The notes: generated from the letters alone by a model not told the origin. DNA of 64,000 nt from Ornithinimicrobium sediminis (GCF_021272345.1 NZ_JAJSDQ010000002.1:62001-126000), one strand, 5' to 3'; positions 53,377-63,621 are shown, counted from the stretch's first letter. Numbers and translations: made by a program.

Positions 53377-54423
53377 TCAGCGCAGGGCCGGCGGTCCCGG
53401 CTCCGCGGCCAGCCAGGCGTCGATGTCCCGCAGGATCGAGGCCTTGACCGTCGACGGTGCTCGGGAGCCCTGCACCGAGGACCTGGCCAGGTCCGCCAGG
53501 GCGGTGTCGTCCAGCCCGTGGTCCAGACGGGCCGACTGGTACTGGTCGGCCAGCCGCGAACCGAAGAGCAGGGGGTCGTCGGCGCCGAGGGCCACCTGCG
53601 CCCCGGCCTCCAGCAGGGTGGTCAGCGGCACCGCGCCCAGCCGGGGGTAGACCCCGAGCGCGACGTTGGAGGCCGGGCACAGCTCGAAGGTCACTCCGGC
53701 CGCGACGAGCCGGTGCAGCAGCGGCGGGTCCTCGACGGTCCGCACCCCGTGGCCCAGACGGTCCGGTGCGAGGTGGTCGGCCGCGACCGCCACGTGGTCG
53801 GCACCGAGGAGCTCACCGGCGTGCGGCACGGAGGCCAGGCCGGCGCGGCGTGCGATGTCGAACGCCCGCGCGAACTCCGAGGTGCGGCCCCGGCGCTCGT
53901 CGTTGGACAGCCCGAACCCGACGACCGCCCCGGCGCCGTCACCGGCGTGCCGGGCCGCCAGCCGGGCCAGCGTCCGGGCGTCCAGAGGGTGCCGCATCCG
54001 GCTCGCGGCGACGACCACCGCGACCTGGGTCCCGGTGGCGGCGCCGGCGAGCCGGGCCTCGTCGAGCACGATCTCCACCGCGGGGGTGATCCCGCCCACG
54101 AACGGCGCGTAGGACGTCGGGTCGACCTGGATCTCCAGCCACCGGGAGCCCTCGCGGGCGTCGTCCTCGGCGGCCTCCCGCACGATCCGGCGCATGTCCG
54201 ACTCGTCCCGCACGCAGGCGCGAGCTGCGTCATACAGCCGCTGGAACCGGAACCACCCCCGCTCGTCCTGGGCGTCCAGCTGCGGCGGCCACTGCGTGGT
54301 CAGCGCCGGGGGAAGCCGGAGGTCGTGCTTGGCGGCCAGGTCGCGCAGCGTCTCGATGCGCATCGACCCGGTGAAGTGCAGATGCAGGTGCGCCTTGGGC
54401 AGCGCGAGCACCGATCGGGTCAT
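53377..54423 (-). CDS. add: adenosine deaminase family protein
   Basis: 348 aa. Metal-dependent amidohydrolase barrel: LPKAHLHLHFTGSMRIETL with H12/H14 as first zinc ligands, SVPHAGELLGADHV (His and catalytic Glu), RLGHGVRTVED, ELCPASNVALGVY, and ALGADDPLLFG with the paired aspartates. It deaminates adenosine (or a related aminopurine) to inosine in purine salvage. Here the usual E-G-S/T after the HxHxH is F-T-G-S, typical of ADA-like enzymes, so substrate preference is not certain. Confidence 0.9.
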   Translation of the reverse strand: MTRSVLALPKAHLHLHFTGSMRIETLRDLAAKHDLRLPPALTTQWPPQLDAQDERGWFRFQRLYDAARACVRDESDMRRIVREAAEDDAREGSRWLEIQVDPTSYAPFVGGITPAVEIVLDEARLAGAATGTQVAVVVAASRMRHPLDARTLARLAARHAGDGAGAVVGFGLSNDERRGRTSEFARAFDIARRAGLASVPHAGELLGADHVAVAADHLAPDRLGHGVRTVEDPPLLHRLVAAGVTFELCPASNVALGVYPRLGAVPLTTLLEAGAQVALGADDPLLFGSRLADQYQSARLDHGLDDTALADLARSSVQGSRAPSTVKASILRDIDAWLAAEPGPPALR

Positions 54424-54479
54424 GCGCCCTGTCTATCGCACGGCGTGGACCGTCCGCGCGGGTGGCTACAGTGACGCCC

Positions 54480-55418
54480 ATGCCGGTGATCGAGACGTGG
54501 GGGCTCACCAAGCGCTACGGCCCCGTGACAGCCCTCACCTCCCTCGACGTCCAGGTGTCGGAGGGCATCACCGGGCTGGTCGGGGCCAACGGCGCAGGCA
54601 AGTCGACCCTGATCAAGATCCTCCTGGGGCTGCTCGCGCCGACGGAGGGCCGGGCCGACGTGCTGGGGCACGACATCCGCACCGACGGTGCCGCCATCCG
54701 TGCCCAGGTCGGCTACATGCCCGAGCACGAGTGCCTGCCGCCGGACGTGCGGGCCATCGACTTCGTCGTGCACATGGGCCGGATGTCGGGCCTGCCGCCG
54801 ACCGCGGCACGCGAGCGGGCCGCTGACGTGCTGCGCCACGTGGGGCTGGCGGAGGAGCGCTACCGGCTGATGGGGGGCTACTCGACCGGTATGAAGCAGC
54901 GGGCCAAGCTCGCGCAGGCCCTCGTCCACGACCCTCGGCTCGTGCTGCTCGACGAGCCCACCAACGGCCTGGACCCGGCGTCGCGGGAGGACATGCTCCA
55001 CCTGGTGAGCCGGATCGGGCACGACTTCGGCATCCCCGTGCTCGTCACCTCACACCTCCTCGGTGAGCTGGAGCGGGTCAGCGACCACGTCATCGTGCTC
55101 GACTCCGGCGCCCTGCTGCGCTCACAGGCCACCGGGGAGTTCACCGGCACGACCGGTGTGCTGCTCGTGGAGGTGCTCGGCGACGCGCAGGCGCAGCACC
55201 GCATGGGGGAGGCCCTGGCCGCGGCCGGCCTGGCCTGCCGACCGCGTGGTGGGCTCATCGAGGTCGACACGCGGCACCACCGCCCGGAACAGCGCGTCCA
55301 CGACACCGTCCGCGACACAGCCGTGTCCCTCGACGTGGGTCTCGTGCGGGTGCAGGCGGAGCACGGCCGCATCGAGGACGTCTTCCGCCAGGAGGTGAGC
55401 CATGTCCAGCAGTCCTGA
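54480..55418 (+). CDS. ABC-2 type exporter ATP-binding protein (first)
   Basis: 312 aa. Walker A GANGAGKST, signature YSTGMKQRAKLAQAL, Walker B LVLLDEPTNGLDPASRE, and switch His in LVTSHLLGE. TACAGT ends 7 nt before the ATG (leaderless-type promoter). The last 17 bases overlap the permease gene. First gene of a four-gene operon with two ATPase/permease pairs. Confidence 0.93.
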   Translation: MPVIETWGLTKRYGPVTALTSLDVQVSEGITGLVGANGAGKSTLIKILLGLLAPTEGRADVLGHDIRTDGAAIRAQVGYMPEHECLPPDVRAIDFVVHMGRMSGLPPTAARERAADVLRHVGLAEERYRLMGGYSTGMKQRAKLAQALVHDPRLVLLDEPTNGLDPASREDMLHLVSRIGHDFGIPVLVTSHLLGELERVSDHVIVLDSGALLRSQATGEFTGTTGVLLVEVLGDAQAQHRMGEALAAAGLACRPRGGLIEVDTRHHRPEQRVHDTVRDTAVSLDVGLVRVQAEHGRIEDVFRQEVSHVQQS

Positions 55419-56288
55419 ACGGCGGGCCGTCATCCACGACATCGGCTACCGCACCTACGACGGCCCACGGCTGGGCACCGGCTCGGTCGCGACGTCGCTG
55501 TTCACGACCGGCCTGCTCAACGCCTACGGCTTCGGCCGGTCGGCCAAGGCCAAGGTGCTGCCCCTCGTCGTGCTGGCGATCATGCTCGTGCCGGCGGTCA
55601 TCCTGGTGGCGATCATGGTCGTGGTCGGTCTGGGCGAGGGGTTCATCGACTACAGCACCTACGCGACCAGCCTGTTCCTCATCATCTCGATCTTCGTCGC
55701 GGCCCAGGCTCCGGTGCTCTTCTCGCGCGACCTGCGCTCCGGGGCCATCGTGCTCTACCTCGCCCGGCCGCTGAGCGCCGCCGGCTTCGCCCTCGTGCGC
55801 TGGGCCTCGCTGGCCGTGGCGATCCTCATGTTCGTCATGCTGCCGGTCCTGGTGCTCTACGCGGGCGCGCTTGCGGCAGAGGCCGACGTGAGCGAGCAGA
55901 CCGGCGACCTGCTCGTCGCGACGGCCGGCATCGCCCTGCTGTCAGCCGTGCTGGCCACCCTGGCCGGGCTGGTGAGCGCACTCACCCTGCGGCGCGGCCT
56001 GGCCGTCGGTGCCGTTGTCATCGCACTGCTGGTGAGCACCGGCTTCGTCGCTGCAGTGCAGTCCATCGCCGTCGTCGAGGGCAACGAGGCGGTCGCGGTG
56101 TGGGCCGGGCTGCTCTCACCGTTCACGCTGGTCGACGGGGTGCAGAGCGGACTGCTCGGCGGCACGTCGTCCTATCCCGCCGCCCCCGAGACAGGGGTGA
56201 TGGCTGCGGTCTACCTGCTCACCGCGCTGGCCGTCATCGGGACGGGCCTGGCCCTGCTCGTCCGGCACTACCACCGTCAGGGGAAGCG

Positions 56289-56292
<4 letters not shown>
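55402..56292 (+). CDS. ABC-2 type exporter permease (first)
   Basis: 296 aa, six predicted helices. VIHDIGYRTYDGPRLGTGS at the N-terminus and LFSRDLRSGAIVLYLARPLS in the first loop are typical of the ABC-2 permease group with an N-terminal RYxxYxG-like motif. Substrate unknown. The stop overlaps the second ATPase start (ATGA). Confidence 0.88.
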
Positions 56293-57199
<907 letters not shown>

Positions 57200-57203
<4 letters not shown>

Positions 57204-57916
57204 ACGCGACCATCACACGCCTGGCCGCGCGCTCGCTCTTCGGCAGACGCCGCGGCGTCCTCCTGGTCGTCCTGCCCTTCCTGCTCGTGGCGCTGTCGAT
57301 GGCGGTGGCGCTGCTGACCGAGGCGACGTCCGCGGTCGACCCGGTCACGGCCGTCTTCGGTCTCGGGCTGGTCCTGCCGCTCGTCGCGCTGCTCGTCTCG
57401 ACCGGCGTGATCGGCCCGGAGATCGAGGACGGCTCGATCGTCTACCTGCTCGCCACCCCGGTCTCACGGCTGTCGGTGGCGGTGAGCAAGCAGGTCGTCG
57501 CCTCCGTGGTCACCGTGGTGCTCGGTGCCGGTGCGGTCCTCACCTCCGCCCTGGTCCTCGCCCCCGGGTCGCCGGGCCAGGCGCTGGCACTCGGCCTCGG
57601 GGCCGTGGTGGCCGGGCTCGCCTACTGCGGGCTCTTCGTCGCGCTCTCGGCGCTGCTGCGTCATGGCACGGTCGCCGGGCTGATCTACGTGCTGGTCTTC
57701 GAGGGCCTGCTCGCGTCGTGGCTCTCCGGGCTGCGCTACCTGTCCGTGGGCTCCTTCGGGCGCCGTGTCGCCGGCGCGCTGACCGACGACCTCGACCTCG
57801 TGGTGCGCGACATGAGCCTGGTGTACGGCGTGGTCGCGGCCCTGGTGTTCACCGTCGGCGGGGCGTTGGTCACGGCTCACCGGCTGCGCTCGTTCGAGCT
57901 CCGCGGCGACGACTGA
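57200..57916 (+). CDS. ABC-2 type exporter permease (second)
   Basis: 238 aa from GTG at 57200, six helices. VIGPEIEDGSIVYLLATPVS is the ABC-2 permease loop motif. Its stop at 57914-57916 is immediately followed by the 32-bp repeat array, which lies between this gene and the convergent aminotransferase. Confidence 0.87.
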
Positions 57917-57918
57917 CT

Positions 57919-58061
57919 GCCAGGGAGTCTGCACCCCCCCGTCGCGCCTTGCTAGAGAGTCTGCATGCCCTCGTCGCGCCTTGCTAGGGAGTCTGCATGC
58001 CCTCGTCGCGCCTTGCTAGGGAGTCTGCATGCTCATCTCGTCCGTTGCCAGGGAGTCTGCA
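57919..58061 (+). repeat. direct half of a 32-bp-period repeat array (5 copies)
   Basis: GAGTCTGCA occurs at 57925, 57957, 57989, 58021 and 58053, exactly 32 bp apart. Each copy is preceded by TTGCTAGG or TTGCCAGG (GCCAGG in the first, TTGCTAGA in the second), giving a ~17-bp conserved core TTGCYAGGGAGTCTGCA. Cores are separated by 15 bp that is similar in copies 1-3 (TGCCCTCGTCGCGCC type) and diverged after copy 4. It starts 2 bp after the ABC permease stop. Confidence 0.95.
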
Positions 58062-58084
58062 CGGATCGCCAAAGACGCTCAGCC

Positions 58085-58202
58085 TGCAGTCTCCCTGGCA
58101 AGACGGTCAGCGGGGGTGCAGTCTCCCTGGCAAGACGGTCAGCGGGGGTGCAGTCTCCCTGGCAAGACGGTCAGCGGGGGTGCAGACTCCCTGGCAACGC
58201 GG
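58085..58202 (-). repeat. inverted half of the 32-bp-period repeat array (4 copies)
   Basis: TGCAGTCTCCCTGGCAA (the reverse complement of the left core with one A/T change) occurs at 58085, 58117 and 58149, and TGCAGACTCCCTGGCAA (exact reverse complement) at 58181, again 32 bp apart. The intervening GACGGTCAGCGGGGG is identical in the first three copies. Its GGTCAGCGGG matches the last bases of the aminotransferase gene (58201-58210), including its stop codon. The two halves are separated by 23 bp (58062-58084). Confidence 0.95.
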
Positions 58203-59423
58203 TCAGCGGGCCTCGCCGAGAAGCTGCTGGATGCGGCCCACACCCTCGGCGAGGTCGTTGTCGCCGAGCGCGTAGGACAGCCGCAGGTAGCCACTGGGGC
58301 CGAAGGCCTCACCCGGCACGACCGCGACCTCCACCTCGTCGAGGATCAGGGCCGCGAGCTCGGCCGAGGTCTGCGGGGTGCGGCCGCGGATGGTGCGGCC
58401 CAGCAGTCCCTCCACGCTGGGGTAGGCGTAGAAGGCACCCTGCGGTGTCGGACAGTGCAGGCCGTCGATCTCGTTGAGCATCGACACCATTGTGCGACGT
58501 CGCCGGTCGAAGGCCACCCGCATCTCGTCGACGGCCTCCAGGGACCCCTGGAGGGCCGCGACCGCAGCACGCTGGGAGACGTTGGCGACGTTGGAGGTGG
58601 CGTGCGACTGCAGGTTGGTGGCCGCCTTGACGACGTCCTTCGGGCCGATCATCCAGCCGACCCGCCAACCGGTCATGGCGTAGGTCTTGGCGACGCCGTT
58701 CAGCACGACGCAGGTGTCCGCCAGCTCGGGCACCACGACAGGCATGGACGGCGCCTGCGCTCCGTCGTAGAGCAGGTGCTCGTAGATCTCGTCGGTGACG
58801 ACCCAGATCCCGTGCTCCAGCGCCCAGCGGCCGATGGCCTCGACCTGCTCGGGGGGGTAGACCGCCCCGGTGGGGTTGGACGGGCTGCAGAACAGCAGGA
58901 CCTTGGTGCGGGCGGTGCGGGCCGCCTCCAGCTGGTCGACGGTCACCAGGTAGCCCTGGTCGGCGCCCGCGAACACCTCGACGGGGACGCCGCCGGCGAG
59001 CCGGATCGCCTCCGGGTAGGTCGTCCAGTAGGGGGTCGGCAGGACGACCTCGTCGCCGGGGTCGAGCAGCGCCGCGAAGGTGTTGTAGACCGCCTGCTTG
59101 CCGCCGTTGGTGATGAGCACGTTCGCGGGCTCCACGGCATACCCCGAGTCGCGCAGCGTCTTGTCCACGACGGCCTGCTTGAGCGCAGGGAGGCCCCCCG
59201 CGGGTGAGTACCGGTGGTTCACCGGGTCCTGGCACGCGGCGACCGCGGCCGCCACGACGTAGTCGGGCGTGGGGAAGTCCGGCTCGCCGGCGCCGAAGCC
59301 GATGACCGGACGGCCCTCCGCCTTGAGGGCCTTGGCCCTGGCGTCGACGGCGAGGGTGGCAGACTCGGCGATCGAGCCGATCCGGGCGGAGATGCGGGAC
59401 GGGTGCTGGGTGCTCTGGCTCAC
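58203..59423 (-). CDS. aspC: pyridoxal-phosphate aminotransferase, aspartate type (class I)
   Basis: 406 aa, GTG start. Fold-type I class Ib aminotransferase: [51 protein letters not shown] with the PLP-binding Asn, and the Schiff-base lysine in [19 protein letters not shown], followed by RLSYALGD with the substrate-carboxylate Arg. It most likely transfers amino groups between aspartate and 2-oxoglutarate. Convergent with the ABC operon; its 3' end is the apparent source of part of the repeat unit. Confidence 0.94.
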   Translation of the reverse strand: MSQSTQHPSRISARIGSIAESATLAVDARAKALKAEGRPVIGFGAGEPDFPTPDYVVAAAVAACQDPVNHRYSPAGGLPALKQAVVDKTLRDSGYAVEPANVLITNGGKQAVYNTFAALLDPGDEVVLPTPYWTTYPEAIRLAGGVPVEVFAGADQGYLVTVDQLEAARTARTKVLLFCSPSNPTGAVYPPEQVEAIGRWALEHGIWVVTDEIYEHLLYDGAQAPSMPVVVPELADTCVVLNGVAKTYAMTGWRVGWMIGPKDVVKAATNLQSHATSNVANVSQRAAVAALQGSLEAVDEMRVAFDRRRRTMVSMLNEIDGLHCPTPQGAFYAYPSVEGLLGRTIRGRTPQTSAELAALILDEVEVAVVPGEAFGPSGYLRLSYALGDNDLAEGVGRIQQLLGEAR

Positions 59424-59530
59424 AGGCCCATCCTGTCATCAGGGCCGTTTCGCCATCACCCCCGATGTCACGTAGACTTCCGCGTCGGGTGTTGAGTCAC
59501 TCACACTGGCGTCTGCCCACCGGGCGCCGG

Positions 59531-59603
59531 AGGGCACTAGCTCAATTGGTAGAGCACTGGTCTCCAAAACCAGCGGTTGGGGGTTCGAGTCCCTCGTGCC
59601 CTG
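59531..59603 (+). tRNA. tRNA-Trp (CCA)
   Basis: Acceptor AGGGCAC/GTGCCCT perfect, D-arm AGCTCAATTGGTAGAGC, anticodon CCA at 59574-59576 in GGTCTCCAAAACC, T-arm GGTTCGAGTCC, discriminator G. No CCA end encoded. Its position directly upstream of secE is conserved in actinobacteria. A TAGACT hexamer at 59473-59478 may be the promoter -10. Confidence 0.97.
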
Positions 59604-59664
59604 CGCGATCGGTCACCCGACCGAAAGAGCAGCACAACAGGCAACCCAGCAGAGAGGCGCCGAC

Positions 59665-59910
59665 GTGGCCAACAGCAGCGCGCACGACACCCAGGGTGTC
59701 GACCGCTCCGGCGGCTCCGGCCTCCCCGCGCGACCGGGCTCGTACATGGCCCAGGTGATGGCCGAGCTGCGCAAGGTCGTCCGTCCGACCCAGCGCGAGC
59801 TGATCACCTACACGATCGTCGTGATGGTCTTCGTCAGCGTGATCATGGCCTACGTGTTCGGGCTGGACCAGGTCTTCACCCGCCTGGTGGGTTTCGTCTT
59901 CGGCGGGTGA
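59665..59910 (+). CDS. secE: preprotein translocase subunit SecE
   Basis: 81 aa from GTG at 59665 with AGAGAGG upstream. Ser/Gly-rich N-terminus, then the SecE amphipathic and membrane helix: MAQVMAELRKVVRPTQRELI, followed by TYTIVVMVFVSVIMAYVFG. It clamps the SecY channel halves. Precedes nusG by 96 bp. Confidence 0.95.
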   Translation: MANSSAHDTQGVDRSGGSGLPARPGSYMAQVMAELRKVVRPTQRELITYTIVVMVFVSVIMAYVFGLDQVFTRLVGFVFGG

Positions 59911-60006
59911 GCCTGCCGTCGGTCCGACCGACACCGCGCCGGGTCGCCCGGTCGTCCTGACCGCCCTCGTGCGGTCACCGCTAGTCAGAAGTGAGGAAGT
60001 TAGGTC

Positions 60007-60807
60007 ATGTCGCAGGAGTGGACCCCCGAGAACGACGAGGACACCACGCCGCAGGACGTCGCGTCCGAGGACACCGACGCGACGCCGACCGTCGACCTCG
60101 CGGAGACCGACGACGTGACCGGTGGTGACGGCGAGGCCGACGCCGCCGAGGACGCGGCGGACGACGCCGCCGCGGCTGAGGCGGAGGACGAGGTGGACCC
60201 GGTCGAGGAGTTCAAGGCCACGCTGCGCTCGCAGTACGGCGACTGGTACGTCATCCACTCCTACGCCGGCTACGAGAACCGTGTGAAGCACAACCTGGAG
60301 ACCCGGATCACCTCCCTCAACATGGAGGACTACATCTTCGCCGTCGAGGTGCCGATGGAGGAGGTCACGGAGATCAAGGGCGGCGTGCGCAAGCAGGTGC
60401 GCCGCGTGCGGATGCCGGGGTACGTCCTGGTCCGTATGGAGCTCACGGACGAGTCCTGGGGTGCCGTGCGGCATACCCCCGGTGTGACCGGCTTCGTGGG
60501 CAACGCCCACCAGCCCGTGCCGCTGAGCCTCGACGAGGTCTTCACCATGCTCGCCCCGGTCTTCGAGCAGCCGGCAGCAGCCAAGACGCCCGCGGCGGCC
60601 TCCGGTGGCGGGCTCTCCCCGCAGACCCAGCCCGAGGTCGACTTCGAGATCGGTGAGTCCGTCACCGTCATGGAGGGTCCCTTCGAGACCCTGCCTGCCA
60701 CCATCTCCGAGATCATCCCCGAGTCGCACAAGCTCAAGGTGCTGGTCTCGATCTTCGGCCGGGAGACCCCGGTCGAGCTGTCGTTCAACCAGGTCGCCAA
60801 GATCTGA
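60007..60807 (+). CDS. nusG: transcription termination/antitermination factor NusG
   Basis: 266 aa. An acidic, disordered N-terminal extension (~75 residues, rich in D, E and A) precedes the NGN domain ([20 protein letters not shown], then [12 protein letters not shown] and [10 protein letters not shown]) and the C-terminal KOW domain ([26 protein letters not shown]-like [12 protein letters not shown]). The extension is usual in actinobacteria. GAAGTGAGGAAG lies upstream of the ATG. Confidence 0.97.
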   Translation: MSQEWTPENDEDTTPQDVASEDTDATPTVDLAETDDVTGGDGEADAAEDAADDAAAAEAEDEVDPVEEFKATLRSQYGDWYVIHSYAGYENRVKHNLETRITSLNMEDYIFAVEVPMEEVTEIKGGVRKQVRRVRMPGYVLVRMELTDESWGAVRHTPGVTGFVGNAHQPVPLSLDEVFTMLAPVFEQPAAAKTPAAASGGGLSPQTQPEVDFEIGESVTVMEGPFETLPATISEIIPESHKLKVLVSIFGRETPVELSFNQVAKI

Positions 60808-60898
60808 GCGGACGACGGACCTCGCTTCCGCGAGGACACTGCAACCGGGTCATCGCCCATGGCGTCGGCCCAACACCCCAACACGAAGGACCCGACAC

Positions 60899-61333
60899 AT
60901 GCCCCCCAAGAGCAAGAAGGTCTCCGGCTTCATCAAGCTGCAGATCCAGGCCGCACAGGCCACGCCCGCCCCGCCCGTCGGCCCGGCCCTCGGCCAGCAC
61001 GGCGTCAACATCATGGAGTTCGTCAAGGCCTACAACGCCGCGACGGAGAGCCAGCGCGGCAACGTGATCCCGGTGGAGATCACGGTCTACGAGGACCGTT
61101 CCTTCACCTTCGTCACCAAGACCCCGCCGGCCGCCGAGCTCATCAAGAAGGCTGCTGGAGTCGCCAAGGGCTCCGGCGAGCCGCACAAGACCAAGGTCGC
61201 CAAGCTCACCCAGGCCCAGGTCCGGGAGATCGCCGAGCAGAAGATGACCGACCTCAACGCCAACGACCTCGACCAGGCCGCCAAGATCATTGCCGGCACT
61301 GCACGGTCGATGGGCATCACCGTCGAGGGCTGA
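60899..61333 (+). CDS. rplK: 50S ribosomal protein L11
   Basis: 144 aa. [40 protein letters not shown] and [17 protein letters not shown] are the universally conserved regions that bind 23S rRNA at the GTPase centre. GAAGGA lies 10 bp upstream of the ATG. It forms the L11 operon with rplA. Confidence 0.98.
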
Positions 61334-61433
61334 CGCTCCCGACGAGACGGTCGGCGGCCGCAGGCCGCCCCGTCGTGGCAGGACCAGCGCTGGTCCGTTC
61401 ACCACACCTCCACCCTCTCCACAAGGAGCACTC

Positions 61434-62147
61434 ATGAAGCGCAGCAAGGCATACCGCGCCGCCGCCGAGAAGATCGGCGCCGACGCCCTGTACGGGCCTG
61501 TCGAGGCCATCCGCCTCGCCAAGGAGACGTCCAACACGAAGTACGACGCGACCGTCGAGGTCGCCCTGCGTCTGGGCGTCGACCCGCGCAAGGCGGACCA
61601 GCTGGTCCGTGGCACCGTCAACCTGCCCAACGGCACCGGCAAGACCGCCCGGGTCCTGGTCTTCGCCAACGGTGACCGCGCCGAGGCGGCCCGCACGGCA
61701 GGTGCCGACCACGTCGGCTCCGACGAGCTCATCGAGAAGGTCGCCGGCGGCTGGCTCGACTTCGACGCCGTCGTCGCGACCCCCGACCTGATGGGCAAGG
61801 TCGGTCGGCTGGGCAAGGTCCTGGGCCCGCGTGGTCTGATGCCGAACCCGAAGACCGGCACCGTCACGATGGACACCGCCAAGGCGGTCACCGACATCAA
61901 GGGCGGCAAGATCGAGTTCCGCGTCGACAAGCACGGCAACCTGCACTTCATCATCGGCAAGACCTCGTTCGACGAGAAGGCCCTGGCGGAGAACTACAGC
62001 GCCGCGATGGACGAGATCCTGCGGCTGAAGCCGGCTGCAGCCAAGGGTCGCTACATCACCAAGGCGACCATGGCGACGACGATGGGCCCGGGCATCCCGC
62101 TGGACACGTCGCGCACCAGCAACCTGGTGGACTCCGCCGCGGAGTGA
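61434..62147 (+). CDS. rplA: 50S ribosomal protein L1
   Basis: 237 aa. Two-domain L1: [39 protein letters not shown], and [20 protein letters not shown]. The 100-bp gap from rplK contains small hairpins (GGCGGCC-gca-GGCCGCC; GGACCAGCGCTGGTCC at 61381-61396) and a strong AAGGAG. L1 often represses its own operon by binding an rRNA-like mRNA structure, but I cannot assign one confidently here. Confidence 0.98.
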   Translation: MKRSKAYRAAAEKIGADALYGPVEAIRLAKETSNTKYDATVEVALRLGVDPRKADQLVRGTVNLPNGTGKTARVLVFANGDRAEAARTAGADHVGSDELIEKVAGGWLDFDAVVATPDLMGKVGRLGKVLGPRGLMPNPKTGTVTMDTAKAVTDIKGGKIEFRVDKHGNLHFIIGKTSFDEKALAENYSAAMDEILRLKPAAAKGRYITKATMATTMGPGIPLDTSRTSNLVDSAAE

Positions 62148-62170
62148 GCTGACCTCATACGCATCACCCC

Positions 62171-62203
62171 GAGGCCCCCTGAGCAGCACGCCCAGGGGGC
62201 CTC
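62171..62203 (+). terminator. terminator of the rplK-rplA operon
   Basis: GAGGCCCCCTG (62171-62181) and CAGGGGGCCTC (62193-62203), perfect 11-bp stem, 11-nt loop, 24 bp after rplA. Confidence 0.75.
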
Positions 62204-62220
62204 GTGCTGCCCGGCCCCCG

Positions 62221-62280
62221 GTGACCGATGTGCGCGCCGGTGTCCCTCTCGAAGCCGACACCGGCGCGCGGACCGGTCAC
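62221..62280. repeat. long inverted repeat between rplA terminator and L10 promoter
   Basis: Inner arms GCGCGCCGGTGTC (62232-62244) and GACACCGGCGCGC (62257-62269) are perfect 13-bp complements with a 12-nt loop. Outer arms GTGACCG (62221-62227) and CGGTCAC (62274-62280) continue the stem. It lies between the terminator and the -35 of the L10 promoter: a second terminator, or a structured regulator site. Confidence 0.7.
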
Positions 62281-62317
62281 GGGTGCGGGCGCGGTGGGGG
62301 AGGACCACGGAGGGGAT

Positions 62318-62347
62318 TTGGGTCGAGGGGCGGGGTGCGGATAGTCT
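62318..62347 (+). promoter_or_regulatory. probable promoter of the rplJ-rplL operon
   Basis: TTGGGT (62318-62323) and TAGTCT (62342-62347) with an 18-nt spacer, a good sigma-70-type match. The predicted start (~62354) leaves a ~195-nt leader before rplJ. Confidence 0.6.
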
Positions 62348-62353
62348 GTGCCT

Positions 62354-62549
62354 ACCAATGACCGCCGGTCATCGGTGTGCCCTGCTCGCAAGAGCGAGGG
62401 GCACACCGATCGAAGGCCCCGCATCGACGGGCGACCAGCGCAGGTGAACGAGTGTCAGTCAGCATCCTCTGCTGCCCGAGCCCCGTGCGCCTGCGCCGGG
62501 GCTCCCGTCATGTCCGGGCCGTCCGGCACCACGTGACGAAGGAGGCCCC
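62354..62549 (+). ncRNA. L10 (rplJ) leader, autoregulatory mRNA element
   Basis: The first hairpin has a 12-bp arm ATCGGTGTGCCC (62371-62382) pairing with GGGCACACCGAT (62399-62410), enclosing GCTC-gcaa-GAGC and a small GA bulge, as in the kinked L10-L7/L12 binding stem. A second hairpin, GAGCCCCG (62478-62485) with CGGGGCTC (62497-62504), precedes the start codon. Excess L10-(L12) would bind and lower expression of the operon. The family assignment is by position and fold only. Confidence 0.7.
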
Positions 62550-63158
62550 ATGGCGACACCTGAGAAGGCTGCAGCCATTGCCGAGCTGACGGAGAAGTTC
62601 CGCGGCTCGGGTGCGGCCGTGCTCACCGAGTACCGCGGTCTGACCGTGGCCCAGCTCTCGCAGCTGCGGACCTCGATGCGTGAGCACGCGACCTACGCCG
62701 TGGTGAAGAACACGCTCACCAAGCGTGCTGCTGCAGAAGCCGGCATCACCGGCTTCGACGAGCACCTGCAGGGCCCGACGGCCATCGCCTTCGTCACCGG
62801 TGACCCGGTCGAGGCTGCCAAGGGACTGCGTGACTTCGCCAAGGCCAACCCCGCACTGGTGATCAAGGCCGGCCTGCTCGACGGTAAGCCGTTGACGGCC
62901 GAGGAGATCACCAAGCTCGCCGACCTGGAGTCCCGCGAGACGCTGCTGGCCAAGCTGGCCGGCGCGATGAACGCCTCGCTGAGCCAGGCCGTCTACCTGT
63001 TCGCCGCGCCGCTGTCGCAGACCGCCCGGGTCGTCGACGCGCTGCGAGCCAAGGTCGAGGAGGAGGGTGAAAGCGCAACCGCCGACGCCCCCGCCGAGGC
63101 CACCACCGACGTCGCCGAGGGTGGCGACACGGACCCCAGCACCGCTGGGGACAGCTGA
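62550..63158 (+). CDS. rplJ: 50S ribosomal protein L10
   Basis: 202 aa. [34 protein letters not shown] and [16 protein letters not shown] form the conserved RNA-binding N-domain. The C-terminal helix region that binds L12 dimers is followed by a ~30-residue acidic tail typical of actinobacteria. AAGGAGG lies 8 nt before the ATG. Confidence 0.98.
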   Translation: MATPEKAAAIAELTEKFRGSGAAVLTEYRGLTVAQLSQLRTSMREHATYAVVKNTLTKRAAAEAGITGFDEHLQGPTAIAFVTGDPVEAAKGLRDFAKANPALVIKAGLLDGKPLTAEEITKLADLESRETLLAKLAGAMNASLSQAVYLFAAPLSQTARVVDALRAKVEEEGESATADAPAEATTDVAEGGDTDPSTAGDS

Positions 63159-63227
63159 GCCGGCTCGCCCGGACCAGCATCATCCACACCACGCCACTCA
63201 CGGCACCAGTAGGAAGGAACGCCCACC

Positions 63228-63617
63228 ATGGCGAAGCTGAGCACCGCAGAGCTCCTTGACGCGTTCAAGGAGATGACCCTGATCGAGCTGTCCGAGTTCG
63301 TGAAGGAGTTCGAGGACACCTTCAACGTCACCGCCGCGGCCCCCGTCGCCGTTGCCGGTGCCGCCCCCGCCGCCGGTGGCGGCGAGGCCGCCGAGGCCGA
63401 GGAGCAGGACGAGTTCGACGTCGTCCTCGAGGCCGCGGGCGACAAGAAGATCCAGGTCATCAAGGAGGTCCGCGCGCTGACCTCCCTCGGCCTCAAGGAG
63501 GCCAAGGACCTCGTGGACGGCGCCCCCAAGCCCGTCCTGGAGAAGGTCGACAAGGAGGCCGCCGAGAAGGCCAAGGAGGCCCTCGAGGGCGCCGGCGCCA
63601 CCGTCACCCTCAAGTGA
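63228..63617 (+). CDS. rplL: 50S ribosomal protein L7/L12
   Basis: 129 aa. N-terminal dimerisation helices ([20 protein letters not shown]), an alanine/glycine hinge, and the C-terminal domain [20 protein letters not shown], then [28 protein letters not shown] lies upstream of the ATG at 63228. Two strong hairpins follow. Confidence 0.98.
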   Translation: MAKLSTAELLDAFKEMTLIELSEFVKEFEDTFNVTAAAPVAVAGAAPAAGGGEAAEAEEQDEFDVVLEAAGDKKIQVIKEVRALTSLGLKEAKDLVDGAPKPVLEKVDKEAAEKAKEALEGAGATVTLK

Positions 63618-63621
63618 CACC

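Noticed and set aside
57917-58202. Possible CRISPR array because of the 32-bp period.
   Set aside because: The conserved core is only ~17 bp, inter-core sequences are nearly identical rather than unique, orientation reverses midway, and no cas gene is nearby.
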